Under the pieces are notes generated by a model. That model saw nothing but the letters and a program-made list of their open reading frames with translations, made no database searches and had not been told where the DNA came from. A DNA stretch of 39,852 bases from JAYPEY01 sp964519245 (lineage in GTDB: Bacteria; Verrucomicrobiota; Verrucomicrobiia; Limisphaerales; JAYPEY01). The position numbers and the translations under genes were made by a program. The DNA is taken from positions 1 through 39,852 of the forward strand of contig CAZFLK010000037.1 of the NCBI GenBank assembly GCA_964519245.1. Direction: 5' to 3'. Positions 38,641-39,852 of this stretch are shown here, piece by piece (the first letter of the stretch is position 1; every line of letters starts with the position of its first letter).

Positions 38641-39347
38641 AACCCTTCGTTCTCATCAACATGGGAATGACGGCCGACGGCAAGATCGCCACGCCAGACC
38701 GAAGCGTTTCCACCTTCGGCAGCCGCGCCGACCATGATCACCTCCTCGATCTGCGCGCCACGGTCCACGCCGTCATGTCCGGGGCCCGAACGGTGGATTC
38801 GCATCGGGTCGACCTCGGCCCCGGCGGTCCCCGTCATCGACAGCAGCGCGTGAGGAACGGATTGGAGGAATACAATCTTCGCGTCGTGGTCAGCGGATCG
38901 GCGACCTTGAAGCCCCAGGCTGCAATCTTCCAGACCGACTTCTCGCCAATCATCGTCCTGGCTGCCGGAAACGCCCCCAAGCGACGCCTCGCCCGACTTG
39001 AAGCAGCCGGAGCCGACCTGGCTCAATTCGGCGAATCCGAGGTTGATCTCAAGCAAGCTTTGAACTGGTTGGGCAAGGCGCACGGCGTCAGAAGACTTCT
39101 GTGCGAAGGCGGCGGCGCGCTCAACGACGCCATGCTGAGGGCCGGGCTCGTCGATGAAGTCCACCTCACCATCTGCCCGATCATCCTCGGCGGACGCGAC
39201 GCAGCCACCATCGCGGACGGCGTCGGTTTCCAACGCCTCAAGGATGCCCGACAGTTCGAACTGCAATCCAGGAAACAGATTGGGGATGAATTGTTCTGCG
39301 TCTATCGGGCGATCGGGAAGGCATCGAAGGCCGCCGTCGGGAAATGA
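38637..39347 (+). CDS. RibD C-terminal/DHFR-fold pyrimidine reductase
   Basis: A 236-residue stand-alone RibD-C domain, the NADPH-dependent reductase type acting on 5-amino-6-ribosylaminouracil phosphate in riboflavin synthesis. Visible blocks: INMGMTADGKIATPDRS, an HAVMSGARTV strand, LLCEGGGALNDAMLRAGLVDEVHLTICPIILGG, and a terminal YRA strand. The deaminase half of full RibD is absent, so it may partner with a separate deaminase or reduce another substrate, as several RibD-C paralogues do. No other riboflavin gene is in the window. It overlaps both neighbours by four bases (ATGA). Confidence 0.82.
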   Translation: MKPFVLINMGMTADGKIATPDRSVSTFGSRADHDHLLDLRATVHAVMSGARTVDSHRVDLGPGGPRHRQQRVRNGLEEYNLRVVVSGSATLKPQAAIFQTDFSPIIVLAAGNAPKRRLARLEAAGADLAQFGESEVDLKQALNWLGKAHGVRRLLCEGGGALNDAMLRAGLVDEVHLTICPIILGGRDAATIADGVGFQRLKDARQFELQSRKQIGDELFCVYRAIGKASKAAVGK

Positions 39348-39852
39348 CCGCCCCCGTCATCTCAACAGGTTCCGATCGCGCCGCTGAATATGAAGCGGAC
39401 TCCCGGTCCAAGGAGAATCGAATTCGCGATGCCTTGGCCGGTCTTGGCATACAACACACATTCGCCGCCCTGGAACGATGTGCGCCCCTCGAAGGCTTTC
39501 GCGGACGAGCGCACTTCAGTATCGAACCCGACGACGCCCACCCAAAACTCTGCGGCGTCGATCCGCAATCCGGCGCCGCCCCATTCGAAACGAGCAAGTG
39601 GATCCTGCCGCGATTCGCGCAGAAGCTGGTCGTGCGCGCATACGAACACATTTCCAACTCCTTCCCCGCCATCAACGGCTTCGATCTGCGCATCGCACAT
39701 GGCAGTGAAGAATGCCTTTTGTCCCTGACCGCTCAAAAGACGCACGCAACCCTTCACGAGAATCTCTGTGAGACGCTGCTCCGGGAACTGCCGGAGTTGA
39801 TCGGTGTCGCCGTTCCTTCCAAGAGCATCGAGCGCGGGGCTGACTCGCTGAA
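39344..39852 (+). CDS. Probable RNA (uracil-5)-methyltransferase, 5' part
   Basis: A frame begins at ATG 39344, overlapping the reductase stop by four bases, and runs open to the window edge (169 complete codons; the gene is cut). The translation contains APLEGFRGRAHFSIE, LCGVDPQSGAAPFETSKWIL and GFDLRIAHGSEECLLSL, and reaches ELIGVAVPSKSIERG. The FRGRAHFSI region and the overall flow resemble the substrate-binding part that precedes the SAM domain in TrmA/RlmD-type uracil methyltransferases. The catalytic Cys and the SAM motifs would lie outside the window, so the call is tentative; the gene itself is well supported by coupling and codon pattern. Confidence 0.55.
   Translation, partial: MTAPVISTGSDRAAEYEADSRSKENRIRDALAGLGIQHTFAALERCAPLEGFRGRAHFSIEPDDAHPKLCGVDPQSGAAPFETSKWILPRFAQKLVVRAYEHISNSFPAINGFDLRIAHGSEECLLSLTAQKTHATLHENLCETLLRELPELIGVAVPSKSIERGADSL

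Overview
The window is GC-rich, densely packed bacterial chromosome. Gene content points to Verrucomicrobiota, possibly a Limisphaerales/Pedosphaera-like lineage. This is inferred from the complete dcw cluster with a divergent FtsZ and an MurC-MurB fusion, the secreted type I sulfatase and SGNH hydrolase, the GxxExxY-family gene, and abundant short intergenic repeats. No rRNA or other marker here settles the taxonomy.

Layout. (1) 1-731: an elongator-type tRNA with anticodon CAU, best read as tRNA-Ile2, on the minus strand and flanked by non-coding DNA. (2) 732-6344, minus: a four-gene efflux operon (TolC-like outer-membrane lipoprotein, HlyD/MacA-like adaptor with an EF-hand tail, ABC ATPase, MacB/FtsX-like permease). 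(3) 6658-11498: a cytoplasmic beta-propeller glycosidase-like protein, a convergent Xaa-Pro aminopeptidase separated from it by a 15-bp-stem hairpin, a 46-bp tandem palindromic repeat, and a secreted DPP-IV-like serine peptidase. (4) 11499-17320: an accessory stretch with four copies of a short element bounded by AACTACGGAA-type inverted repeats, a GxxExxY nuclease-like gene with an altered catalytic motif, a collapsed pseudogene, a secreted SGNH hydrolase, a secreted sulfatase, and an unknown membrane-anchored protein related to the pseudogene. (5) 17381-37363, minus: an unbroken division and cell-wall (dcw) cluster read as mraZ, unknown gene, rsmH, ftsL, ftsI, murE, murF, mraY, murD, LysM protein, ftsW, murG, murC-murB, ddl, ftsQ, ftsA, ftsZ. 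(6) 37567-39852, plus: queA, a RibD-C-type reductase and the start of a probable RNA uracil methyltransferase, divergent from mraZ and joined by ATGA overlaps.

The dcw genes together make the peptidoglycan precursor. MurC-MurB, MurD, MurE, MurF and Ddl build UDP-MurNAc-pentapeptide (MurE carries the meso-DAP motif DNPR); MraY and MurG build lipid II; FtsW and FtsI polymerise and cross-link it at a septum organised by FtsZ, FtsA, FtsQ and FtsL. Most junctions overlap or lie within a few bases, so the cluster probably behaves as one operon, possibly autoregulated by MraZ.

The most notable observations are the inverted-repeat elements around the GxxExxY gene, the changed GTP-binding and T7-loop residues of FtsZ, the two non-canonical members of the dcw cluster (a 182-residue protein after mraZ and a LysM protein between murD and ftsW), the MurC-MurB fusion with Cys at the usual catalytic Ser, and a candidate MraZ operator.
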